Source: Pezicula radicicola (lineage: Eukaryota; Ascomycota; Leotiomycetes; Helotiales; Dermateaceae). From it: a stretch of DNA of 64,000 nucleotides. The notes beneath the pieces are model-generated. The model made no database searches. It had not been told where the DNA came from and saw nothing but the letters and a program-made list of their open reading frames with translations. The DNA is taken from positions 64,527 through 128,526 of the forward strand of contig PDUO01000055.1 in NCBI GenBank assembly GCA_003008705.1, written 5' to 3'. The position numbers were made by a program, and so were the translations under genes. Shown piece by piece: positions 12,970 through 24,900 of this stretch; the first letter of the stretch is position 1, and every line of letters starts with the position of its first letter.

Positions 12970-15900
12970 ATGTCTCTGTCACAGATAGAGGAGTGTGAAC
13001 TTACTCTCGAACCCGAGATGCTTGTTGATGATGGTGAGAAAAAGTCGGAATCAGCTTCGACGAATCCAGAACGCGATGCTATGGATGTCAAGCAAAAACC
13101 TCAGACAGGCGAGCACTGGGATGCCGCCGTCTGGACAGGAAAGATCCTGAACCAGTATTGTGTCCCTTACAACGCTCGACATACGCAAGCGGGTGATTGA
13201 CATTTATGATAGGCCAATTGTGCAGAGCTCCAAGACCAAACTCGATACTCGCCTGAAGGAATTCCTTCAGGAGGCGAGTGCCGAAGATCGCAAGAATCAT
13301 GAGGATAACCGAGAGAAAGTGCTCAACATCTTGAAACATGTCAAAGAAAAGCACGACGCGAAATACCAACCCGGGATGCCGGACTCAGAGCGACAGCTCG
13401 TCGGTTCTGTCAAGTCGGCCTTAAGAAGCGCTTCCGAAACGGCGTACGAATATACGCAAATTCTAGACGTCATGGTCGGTCAAGCTCCGGAGTATGTTGC
13501 TCTGGCATATGGTGCTGTCAAGGTTCTTCTCGTGACCCAGATCAACTATGAGGAAATGAAGCAGAACGTCGAGGATTGGGTGGGGAAGATCAAAACCAAG
13601 TTTGCCATGGTGGATCATTTGACTTCATACTTTCCCTCTCAGCGCCTTGTTGACACCATTGGTCGGATGTATGATTCCTTCCAGAGGTTTCTAGCCAAGG
13701 CGTTGAAGTTCTATACCCGAAGCCGGCTGAGTACGCCTTCCGAGATAGGTAGTCAACTTCTCGTAAAAGCTAATACTGCACAGAACACGCCTTTAGGTCT
13801 TTCAAGAAGCCATGGAAAGTTCTCGAGCCCATTATGGACTCAATTGAGGTCACCTGCACGGAAATTAAAGACATCATCGTCTTTTCTACCCACTTTACCG
13901 GTGAGATGAACCTCAAGGTCAACAAAGCAAATCTGTCTATCAACAAGACGGTTCTTGCCAAGCTTACGCACTTAGAGGATTTGATGGAGGCAAATTTCAT
14001 CAGATTTACAAAGACGAGTGACATTGAAGAAACTGGCGGCCTGTTTCGCCAGAGTATAGAGGCTAAGATGGAGCAACATCATGTCGGCAGCACTCTCAGA
14101 ACTGAAGAAGCCTCTATTGAACAGGAGTCGCACAAGGCGTCTAATGAAACACCCAGGTTGGATGACCATCTATCGGCAATATTTGCGGACCTCGTCGAGT
14201 TTGATGCAACTGCTGCACAGCAACAAAGGATGACTGAGCAGCTGCCAGAGATGAGGCCATATCGAAAGACGCAGCGAAACATCCTGAAGGTCGACAAAGT
14301 CATGGACTGGCTTGAATCGAAGAAATCACAGCTGCTCTGGGTCGACGGAAACCAAATCCTCCAGAGGCAGACATTCAATGCCTCCTTCATAGTTCCTCTC
14401 TTGATCTTTGGCGAGAGCAACTTCGAGACTTGCCTGGTCTTGAAGCACTTCTGTGGAGATAGTTACTCCATTCGACCCAGCAACTACCGGACTTTGATTC
14501 AAGCTCTCCTGCGCCAGCTCCTTAAGCAGCGGCCCGACGTCTGGAAAACCGTGTCTGGCGACTTCACTGAGGCAAATGCGAGAGACATCGCCATCCTGTG
14601 GAGTCTGTTCGTCATGTGCATCAAAGAGGCTCAGGCGGACTGCACTTTCATCGTCGTCGACAGCATCGACTTCCTAGCTTCTGAAGCCATCGCGGGCGGC
14701 ACTGATGAGAGGGAATTTATTATGAAAGAGCTGGATTACCTCGTCAAGGAATCGACCCCCTTGGTGAAGGTCCTCCTAACCGCTTCATTGTCTCAATCCT
14801 CGCAAACCACCATTTCGGCGAGCTCGTCGGCACTGGAGACCTTGTCGTCGGCAGTAACCCGCCAACCCCGGAGGTCACTTTCAATGCAAATAATCCAGAA
14901 CGATATGGCCTTGGTGCCGCAGAAGCTGCTGGAGATCCAAGAGAAGAGATGCAAGACTGTCCATTTCGCCCAACTACCCATGCTATATCCCGTCAATTCG
15001 ATGGTCTATACTTACGAAGATGGACATCTCAGGGCATTCGTCATTTCTGAGATCTCGGGCATGGAACTGCGACTGCCTGGAACGTACAATCCGCTTGTTC
15101 TTCGGGCCTGGGCAATAGACCATCACGAGAAGGCCTTCATCAGGCGCTACTGCGACCTCAAAGTTGGTCAATTCGCCGGAGAGATGGATGTTGTCCAATT
15201 GCAATATGTCCCAACCGGATATCTTCCAGATGAACACCTCCATCGACGGCAACTAATTCAGCGTGGTCGACGTTACTGGGAGTTGGGCAGCGATGTTCAT
15301 TTCATGCAGTGCAAGATTGAAGGGGTATGGCCAACCCAAAGCCAAAATCTACCAGACTCGACTAACGCATCTTAGACTCTCCGTCGTGTCATCATAGACC
15401 AACAACTCCGACCTCTCAAACCGAGAAACTTACAAGAGCTTGATGTACGACTTCATCCAATATCATATGGCGACTTGAAGCCACTGGCTGCACTAGCTTG
15501 TCCCCCCAATATATCGGCGTACTGCCTGCATGACAACACTTGGAGTATGTAAATCATCTTCTACCTCTGATTACTATGCAGTGCCTGCCGCAAAACTGCA
15601 TGGCAATCTTTTGCAGTCTCTAACTTGTGGTAGGAGAACTCAACGTGGTTGACATCGAGCTTCCTTCGTTCCGGAAGTATGCCTTTAACAAAATTCTTTT
15701 GCCAGACACAAGCGTCTTGCGCGCTGCAATCCACCAGTTCAAAATTGCGGACTATACTCCCTCTGACCCAACCTTGGTCTTACTTCACGGCCCGCCGGGA
15801 GTGGGCAAAACGACAGCTGCCAGGTATTCGGCTGAAGAGATTCGGCGGCCCTTGCTCGAGATCTCAGCTGGAGATATGACCAAGATTGGGAATGACGTGG

Positions 15901-16688
15901 AAGAAGCCTTTAGGCGAATCCTACAACACGCCGAACGATGGAAGGCCGTCCTCTTGTTGGAAAATGCGGACCTTTTACTCCCCGAAATCACCCACGATGT
16001 GTCCAACAAGGACTACAATCTCGTGCTCATAGTCAAAGCACTCGAGTCGCACCATGGGCTTGTGTTTCTGACAACCGATCGGATCGGGACTCTGGCGAGC
16101 CACGCTCGCGGACGTATCAACGTTCCCATTCAGTGCCCGGCCTTCGATATAGATATGCAACACAGCCTCTTGGCGCAACTCCTGCAGGATTATAACGATA
16201 TGTACAACGTGCCCTTTCGTCTAGCCATCCGGAAAATAGACCTCATGAAAATGAATGGCTTGAATGGCTGGGACATCAAAAATGCCTTCAGCACTGCCCT
16301 AAAATTTGCTTCTTCCGAGGGTGAACCACTAAGTTTAAATTTTTTGGAGCAGTCTTTGAACCTTCAACGTGAGCTCAAGATCTATATGGAACAGGTTTTT
16401 CGTGTGGACGAGGAGCACCGGGCAGTGGATCAGCGCTATAGGGCGAGCACGAATGCAGGACAAGCGCGCAGCGACACGCATGTGGCACCACCGCCGCCAT
16501 TTCAAATGTACCAGCGTCAAAATTCCATGGCACAACAGGCGCCATATCAAGCGCCGTGGATGTCTTCGGGTGCCATGGGGGTAATTCAGGGAGGTTACCA
16601 ACCAGCTGCGCAGGGCTGGCCTCAGGTTCAGGAGGGCTACCCACCGGCTTCGCAGGGCTTTTCTAAGTCACCGAGTGCTCAGAACTAG
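12970..16688 (+). CDS. STAND/NLR-like N-terminal half fused to a AAA+ ATPase
   Basis: Five exons (12970-13154, 13213-13730, 13784-15324, 15376-15544, 15634-16688) join in phase to 1155 aa. Residues about 60-300 form a helical domain with ILDVMVGQAPEY and AYGAVKVLL, resembling the fungal DUF7708 domain. Residues about 430-580 look like an NTPase core without a readable P-loop (TLIQALLRQLL, CTFIVVDSIDFL). Residues about 640-800 resemble DUF7025 (SMVYTYEDG, RGRRYWEL). A AAA+ module follows with Walker A GPPGVGKT near 857, an abnormal Walker B (LLLENAD where LLLDEAD is usual) and TTDR at sensor 1 (usually TTNR). The tail is Pro/Gln/Gly-rich with repeated GY-P-QG units. The eroded Walker B suggests weakened hydrolysis. 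Domain names are from memory. The two halves occur as separate divergent genes at 50-55 kb. Confidence 0.8.
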
Positions 16689-19351
16689 GATATAGTGATG
16701 TTCATGTCATTTCTATTCGGGGGCTAGTCCGACGGACTGAAGCCCCATCTGAGTGCTGGCAACCAATGTGTGCTCGGATTCATTCATTTGGGCCATGTCT
16801 ATAGATTTGATAGGACTCTGTCTCTCTACAATTGAATGAATTGAATGAATTCTAAACCATTTTCTCCGCGATTTGGAATTAACTCACTTCCGAACGATCT
16901 AAATGTTGTTGACATGCTTAATGTCAACCAGCGGAATTTTGAAAGAACTAGTATAGGAGGGGATTTTTAGTACTAGTGAATATTACACTGCTTATACGTG
17001 ACCATCAATACTTGGGACTATCAATCGACTTTATATCTCCTACTAAAGATAGAGCTAGGGCCAATTTAAAGGGTATTAACTGCGATGCAATATACCGAAT
17101 GTACCGGCCTATCATCACGTGTTTTTAGTATATCTTTACTCTAGTGGCCCTAGCGCCTACTAATCCTTCCGAAATCGTATATTAATTCTAACTATTCTAG
17201 TCTAATATAGTACTATTTTTATATTAATAAAATATTAACAAATTTATATAATAGTTTTACCTTAACTTTTGCTTAATACTATTGCTCTAGTTGAGTTGCA
17301 TACCTGGTGCTAGTAATCTTAATTCCATGTTGTATTCAGCCTCCAAACTAACTGACACATGTTCACGCAACAACCCCATCACGAGTCTCTTCAGAATGCG
17401 CCGTGCATATGCATCTCTCACTGCCGCACTCCATTGTACGCGCAATTGGCACAAGTCGCTCAGAATGTCTCGTGGGACGGCATTGAGGTCGTAGTTGTTT
17501 GGGTTCGCGTTCTTGTTTTGGTTTTGGTGGGGTCGCACAACTTTGCAATGCCGGAGACCAAGATGTTGCGCGATCTAGTCAAGTGGATGGGTATAGAGGT
17601 GGGTGGTTGAATTTTGGAGAAGGAGCTTACGCAGCGACCCTTGGGCGGGCGCAGGATAATCATGGAGCGGATGATTATTATGATGACGGTAATGATGAGA
17701 TAGGGAGGCAGAAGCAGACTGGGTGTCGAGGAGTGGTGTTGGTGGTGGTGGTGATGTTGGCGATGTCGAGGTCAGCATCTCCTTTTCCATCTCGACCTCG
17801 ATGGCGATGTCTCTTTTTTCCTGGCGTTATCATGATAATGATGATCACCATTTCATTATCATCATCATCATCATCATTGAAATTAATTCGAATATTGCGT
17901 TAGGTTAGAGTACTGGGGGAAAAAAAAAAGTAATGTAGTTGCTGATAAGGGAGGCTTGCATAAGCGATAAGTGTACAAGTATTCTTCTGTAACAGTGGTA
18001 GGGATTGTGATGCATAAGTATTGCAGCTGGCAGGAGCTAGGATGTAGGCTGACGGCATCAATCTCGTGGAGTACTCGTACTCTGCCCGCACGTCAGTGAT
18101 AACAAGAAATTGTAGATCCTGCATGACTTTAAAGTGGATTGCAGACTAGACCCCTATCGGGATGATGACCTGCAAAGCGAAAATCCCTGGGTACCGAAAT
18201 GTCATCCCTGTAATTCTAACTTAAAACATTTAAAATTTCTTATTATATTTTCTACGCCCTCGTTTGATCCAGTGCTTCTACTATCCTATAGACTTGTGAC
18301 TACTAACATACAACTTGAGGTGGGGTGAATTGATTGCGCTTTGAACTGTTCAACGTTTGGTTGGTTTTTTTACTCCTCTTTTTATCCCACGCTTTAACTT
18401 TATCTCAATAATAACTTTGTATCTTTAAACCCATCAATTGCCTAGATTAGTTAGCCTAATTGATGCAAGAGTAGTTCTTTTTGTTTGTTCGTTTTAGCTT
18501 AACCGCAAAAGGCACTACTCTAAATGGCTTAGCTTCAGCGCCCAAATGTTATCTTTTTCGGTAGTTATCACGCCTCTGCCCACTCCCGCCACGCCTTCTG
18601 CCGCATCAACAAGCCACCTTGCTAAGATTTCTTTTTTACGAAGGTCCGTTCATTACTCCACCCTTCTTGCCAATCTATCCCACGATCGCCTAGGTGAATT
18701 AGAGCACTATACGGTAGATATTTAGTAGATATTTAGGATATATAGGTCGCTGTAAGTATTACAGAGAACGTATAGCGCAACCACGCGAATATCGATGCTG
18801 ATTCTTAGGACTTAGCAGCGTGCTTAAAAGTATAGGCCATGTGGTTTACTAGTTTGAAGAGTAGCTTCGTAAAGAGGTCAATCGTTCCGGGAGCCCTGTT
18901 GTTCCCTTCAATGAGAAATCGACCCCTGATTTAAAATATAAGGCTTATACATATAATTTCTTAAATACCTAGCTTTAAAATTCTAAAATATCTAAGGAAT
19001 AAAGCGAGAGCGCCAGGAGTAAGGAAGCGTAAGCGAACTGACGGCGGTTATCCCTCAAATTAAAATGCTTTGATTTCTAGCTCGAAGTGACGTGTTCAAA
19101 AGGAGTGTTACACAGCGCCAAAATTCGGTGACAAAATTCGAAGCGGTTCTAAAATGTTCTGCCTAGGTTGCTCAGCCTTGATCTCCTTTAGATTCATTTC
19201 CATGACAAGGCCCATCACAAAGAACGCCCACGATCTAAACATCACACCCCGCAGTTACTTGGTTCACCTCCTACAGCCTTGTTCAAATCTCGCGCCGGTG
19301 CTAAGCTCCTGACGAATTACACCCAAAGCCAGGCGGCTGTTCTTAGGCAAC
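16689..19351. other. Intergenic, AT-rich, with low-complexity patches
   Basis: Around 16900-17280 the sequence is AT-rich with many ctag/tata steps, as in RIP-affected DNA. A minus-strand ORF at 17287-17538 (83 aa) has no recognisable motif. A run of about seven cat/atc units lies at 17850-17880. At 18300-19100 there is further AT-biased sequence. I see no supportable gene. Confidence 0.45.
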
Positions 19352-22300
19352 ATGTCAGAACCTTCCGTTCGTACGAGGAAACGAGATAAGATTTTTCACA
19401 GGCTGAGGTTGTGGTTACGCCACCCTGGAGCAGCTTCAAACATACGCCCTTCGCACGAACAAACGTTGCCTTCCTCATCCGCGAATCCAGCTGTCGCAGT
19501 AACGACTTCCACTCCCGCACCATGTATACCACTATCTGGAAATGTTGCTTCCACAACTACAGCACCCAATCAAACTGTTCCGCCAAGGTCCTCCACACCC
19601 ACACCCTCACCCTCACCCTCACCCCTGGCTGTCGCAGGAGCGACTTCTGCTCCCGCACCATCTACACCACCATCAAGAGCTGTTTCTTCCATAACAACTG
19701 CAGCGCCCGACCAAACTGTCCCACCAAGGTCCGCTACACCTTCACCCTCATCCCCAGCTGTCGACCTCTGGTCCGTTGCACTACAAAAGCTGTCGGAAAA
19801 CAAACAAAAAGAAATTCAGAGGATCTCGCCTATAGAGTCAACTCAGCGGCCCTTTTCGGGGGGAATAGACGGGTTGGTTGCCATAATCAAGGAGAAACAA
19901 CAGAAATGTGAAGACGAATCTTACAAATTCAGTTTTCGAGGGCGTGAATTGATTCTACGAGACATTGCTAAAAAGATAGTACGTTGGGTGGACAAGTTCA
20001 AACAGATTGGCGATGTTGCCGTGGCCTTTGACCCAGTTCATGCTGCTTTGCCATGGGCGGGTGTGAGATTTTTGCTTCGGGTATTGTTAAGCCTATCCCT
20101 AGTAAAGAATGCTTGCTGAACTATCAAAAGCATCTGTGGCAGGACATGAGCAAATGGGAGCCTTGCTCTTGAGCGTCGAAAAGGTCACCTACCTGACCAA
20201 TCGCTGTTCGATATATGAGAGCCTCTACAGGTCCGAAACAACACCGCAAGAAGCGCTTCGGAATTTACATGCAGCATTAATTGAACTTTATACTGCTATC
20301 TTACGCTTGATGGCTACCGCCTGTCGATTGTTCACTAAAACCACCAAAGCCCAAACTCTACACGCGGTTTTCAATCCTGACAAGTTATCTGGTTATATTT
20401 CCGAATTCGAATACCTGGAAAGGCGAGTCGAATATGAAGCCCACAATTGCGATCGTATGCGCAACCAAGAAACGGATGAAAAGACTCGAAATCTGCTCGA
20501 GAGCTTGCAGGCGCCAATCGTCCGCACTGATGAGAGAGTTTCTTCTCTTCTAGAAAAGGTAGATGATGAAGAGCGCCTAAAAATCCTTGACTGGATCTCG
20601 AATGCTCTCTATGGAAAACATCATAATACTGTGAAGGAACAACGCACACAAGATACGTGTGAATGGCTTCTAAGGCACAATCGTTATCTAGAGTGGCAAG
20701 ATACAAGCTCATCCGTAACTCTTTGGCTATGCGGAAATCGTAGGTATCGATCTTCACTTACGATGAATCTTTTGTTGCTGACTGATACTAATAGCCGGAA
20801 CCGGGAAGACAAACCTTACTTCTAAGGTTATTGATGAAATTCGAGACGCTCTCAAAAGCAACCCCAACCATGAAGGCTTCGCATTCTTCTACTGCAATCG
20901 TAATGAGAGCGATCGACGAGAGCCGTTGTCAGTATTACGCAGTTTTGTTCGGCAGCTGTCAACTATCGTCCATAACGAGCATTCTATGCAAAAGCGTCTC
21001 CGGCAATTCTATATTCAGACCCGACAAAATGGTGCCGAACCAGCTATGGCTGACTGCAAGAAGCTTCTTCTAGAGTTCATCAATCTCTACCCTAAGACAA
21101 CCCTCATTCTGGACGCCTTGGACGAATGCGACCAGCATAAACGCTATGAGCTAATGGAAATATTTGATGATTTTGTGGCCCATGCCTCAAGACCGGTCAA
21201 GATTTTCATATCGAGTCGACCCGATGGCGATATTCGGGAAAAATTCAAGAGCCGAGCCAATATCGAAATCCAAGCGGCCGACAACCAGGATGATATCTCC
21301 AGGTTTGTACAGAGTGAGATTACAAAACACCAAAGGTGGAACAAGTTTCCTTCTAGGCTGCAGCAAGATGTTGTCGAAACACTTCAGCAGCAAAGTCAGG
21401 GAATGTAAGTATAAACTTGGCAGTCTCATAGTTTCTGACTAAAGGCAAATAGGTTCCAATGGGCATATCTGCAGATCAAACAGCTTCTCGACTTACACCA
21501 AGAAAAACATATCCGGGACCGCCTAGGGAAGCTTCCTAAAGATCTCAAAGACGCTTACGATGAGATCTATGCTGGAATGAATGATACCGACAGGCAGATT
21601 GCAGATCGTGCTTTCCGTTGGGTTATGTGTGCTTGCAGGCCACTTTCAACGAATGAGCTGCTCCAAGCGGTTTGCCAAGATGAGGACGATGATACTATCA
21701 AATATCCGGATGAGGAAGGCCTTGACGAGGAGCTTCTTCTTCAATATTGCCACAACCTCTTGGTCATTGATCCTATTCGAAAAGTTTGGATACCTTCCCA
21801 TCTCTCTGTAATCGAGTATTTTGAGAATCACCTTTGGAACCAAACAAAGGCAAACTGCCTTGTGTCAACTGTGTGTCTTTCGCTACTCAATAACACTACC
21901 CCCTACGACCTAGAAGATGAATTAGAACAGGACGACATGATCGGCAATCGATGGCATTTATTTCGCAGCACCAGGGTTGGTAGCCTCAGCATCTACGTGC
22001 GACACTATTGGATGATCCACATCCAAAAATGTGAAGAGGATTATAATGATCGACTTTCCGCTCTTCTCAAACTATTCCTTGGATCCCCAACGGATAGTAG
22101 TCCTGCATACCAAAGTTGGCATGAGATGCTTACAAAATATAGTTATAAAGAGCCCCAATCTTCATTTTTCAGGCGCTCTAGTTTTGACCTTAGCGATTTT
22201 GAGCCAGCTTCCTCGGCCGCCTTTGCGATCTGTGCCTTTGGATTTTATACTATTCTATCAAGTTGGTGGGATAATCCTTGGCCAGAACACCTATATAAAA

Positions 22301-23142
22301 ACAAGCCAGACTGTTCACTGCTACAACTCGCAGTGAAAGCAGGATCTGTTTCTATCTGCAGACGTCTTATCGAATGGGGCGCAGAAGTAAATGAGCAGCT
22401 TCGATTTGGAGACTACGGTAGCACGCTAGCAGCGGCGTCATATTGGGGTAAAAAGGAGGTAGTAGAGCTACTAATCAAGTCTGGGGTAGAGGTGAATGCG
22501 CAGCTTCAATTTGGAGAATTCGGTAGTGCGCTAGTGGCGGCGAATCAGTCAGGAAATAAAGACATAATACAGCTCCTAATTGAACATGGGGCAGAGGTGA
22601 ATGCACAGCTTCAATTTGGAGACTACGGTAGCGCGCTAGCGGCGGCGGCGTTAGGTAGAAAAGACTCAAAAGAGGTAGTGGAGCTACTAATGAAGTATGG
22701 CGCAGAGGTGAATGCACAGCTTCAAGCTGGATACTACGGCAGCGCGCTAGCAGCGGCGTCATATTGGGGTAAAAAGGAGGTGGTAGAGCTACTAATCAAG
22801 TCTGGGGCAGAGGTAAATGCACAGCTTCGATTTGGAGACTACCGTAGTGCGCTAGCGGCGGCGTCATATAGGGGTAAAGAGGAGGTAGTAGAGCTACTAA
22901 TCAAGTCTGGAGTAGAGGTGAATTCGCAGCTTCAATTTGGACGCTATGGTAGCGCACTAGCGGCGGCGTCATATGGGTGTGAAAAGGAGGTGGTGGAGCT
23001 ACTAATTAAGTCTGGGGCAGAGGCGAATGCGCAGCTTCAATTTGGAGACTATGGTAGTGCACTGGTGGCGGCGAAGAGGTCAGGAAAGGAAGACATAATA
23101 CAGCTCCTAATTGAGCACGGGGCAAACGTGGATACACCATAG
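19352..23142 (+). CDS. NACHT-ankyrin NLR-type protein
   Basis: Probable signalling ATPase of the fungal NLR class. Exons run 19352-about 20060/20080, about 20131/20151-20739, 20795-21404 and 21453-23142, giving about 1205 aa. The first intron is not uniquely placed: 20061-20130 and 20081-20150 both keep the phase. The N-terminus is Pro/Ser/Thr-rich with a tandem duplication. Next comes a helical domain of the NWD-NACHT N-terminal type (DLWSVALQKLS, DPVHAALPWAGV). The NACHT has Walker A GNPGTGKT (near 440), assembled across the 20740-20794 intron, and Walker B LILDALDEC (near 544), followed by SSRPDGDI. From about residue 930 there is one diverged ankyrin and seven units of 35-37 residues with the consensus YGSALAAAS..G..EVVELLIKSG. 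The gene appears intact. A role in heterokaryon incompatibility or immunity is inferred from the architecture. Confidence 0.85.
22405..23139 (+). repeat. Seven tandem ankyrin-coding units, about 105 bp each
   Basis: Units start at 22405, 22510, 22615, 22726, 22831, 22936 and 23041. All are 105 bp except the third (111 bp), and the last is cut by the stop region. The units are nearly identical at protein and DNA level. Two subtypes alternate: one with KEVVELLIKSG (units 1 and 3-6) and one with DIIQLLIEHG (units 2 and 7). The high identity suggests recent expansion or gene conversion. Confidence 0.9.
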
Positions 23143-24900
23143 AGAAATATCGAGGATACGGATGTCGATGGTTTGACCAGCGCCATGGTGATTCGAGCCT
23201 AAGAAACATTCATGATGGAGAGCAGTTAGCGTCTGGGTCTTAGGATAGCAAGGTTTCCACTTCGTATTACGGTTTCATCTCTTGAATATTCTGGAAGCTT
23301 GGTGACTCTAAGGATATCTATTTTTCTAGCATGTGAGGCAAAATAGCATTTGTGTAAAGGAACTATAGGCATTTCTGGCTCTGTACTAGCACGCGTTTAA
23401 CGTGGGTCACGATTAGCCTTTCTTCTCCGTAGGTGCAGTCTATCGTAGATATAGGATAACGGGCTCCCTTGCAGAAGAGGAAGTCACTGTACAGCAGAGC
23501 GTCTTAAGCGACGCGAACTAAAGTAGGCCCGAACAATCGAAAACGTAAGAGGGTTCTGTTTCATAGTTGTCGATAATTGAGAACTGAGTGGCTCCGAACA
23601 GCCAAAACTTAAACTCCTTACTAAATATACCAGTTTACAGGCTTATCACCAAAAGGATTTGTCACATAATTACTCAAAAGGACGCTCGCTTAAATTCTCA
23701 CTATCATTTGTTCGACGGCCAGGCATTCCAAGCAGCGAACGTAAAGCTAGATATTAAGCAAATGCCCTAATTACAAGACACCGAAAGCCATTTATTAATG
23801 TAGCTGTCTCTGTCTCGAATCAGATTAAGCCTTCTTCCTTAGCCATCTTATCCAGTAGTACTATAGTAGGATACTACATAATAGGAGTATACATTTATAA
23901 AATAGAAAAGCATTAAAGCCTCTTCTAAGAAATACAACGAGTACGATTAGGGAGGCAGTTTACCACTGGAACTATATCCTTAGGACCGATGAGTTAAAAA
24001 GCATATACTCTCCTATTATTATATGGTAGGGCGAGAGTATAGAAATACAATACTATACATTGTTATATTATAATAGTCGACAGTTTCTGTCTTAAGATAA
24101 GCGACTGTAGGATGTCTCTGTATCAGCTGGCTCCTGGGGCAAGCTGGTCACCGGACGACATGTAGAAGCAGCATGAAGAAATGAAAGGAGTCTAAAGGCT
24201 TCGGAAAGGCTCAGCTTTATCTACAACAGTTGTTTATAGACGGGGGGGAGACACACAAAGAGGATGTGTTGTAAGAGGCGTGATCTTGTAGTATATTTTC
24301 GGCACAAAAGGAATTCTCGTGAGATGTATCAGCGCTCTCGGATACATAGTTTAGTAATATGTTCTTAGCAGGGCAGAAATAGTCGTATATTAGGTCTATA
24401 GGCTGCAGTAGATGAGCCACCATCGGGCCTTTATTTATAGTTTTTACTATCTTCTATAATTCTACTATATACTATATATTTAATATAATTAAGGGTTTAC
24501 ATCTATAGATACCTATAAACCCTTTGATCTATACTAATACAAGTTCTAAATAACACAGACCTAAGACTTTAGATCTAGATAGAGTAATCATACCTAGTTC
24601 TATGATTTCAAAGCTTCCGGGTTGTATTTACTATAATTCCCACCCACTTAGTATTATGTTCAGCACTATTCATACACCAAAGAGAAAAACTTAAAAGAAC
24701 TACAAATCACAGTCCACACTTTCTTTTAAATTCAAACTGCCCTTGGATTCTTCAGGGTTACATAAAACCATCAATTAAACTTGCGAGTGATTCATTTTTA
24801 GGAAGGTATAAGTTAGTTTGATATAGGCTTTGGAATTACACTCGAACAATCAATAAATTTCGACGATGTAGCAGCAGGAATACCTATGATTTAAAGTCAG
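23143..24900. other. Intergenic, AT-rich, no gene seen
   Basis: Contains the 3' region of the NACHT gene and AT-rich stretches at about 23850-24080 and 24430-24560. Short ORFs (23588-23770, and 24217-24423 on the minus strand) carry no recognisable motif. Confidence 0.45.

Noticed and set aside
15325..15375. Premature stop in the fused AAA gene
   Set aside because: The apparent stop at 15375 lies at the end of a good 51-nt intron (GTATGG...CTAACGCATCTTAG); splicing keeps the phase.
17287..17908. Small ORFs on both strands
   Set aside because: They overlap each other on both strands in low-complexity DNA, and no frame shows a recognised domain.
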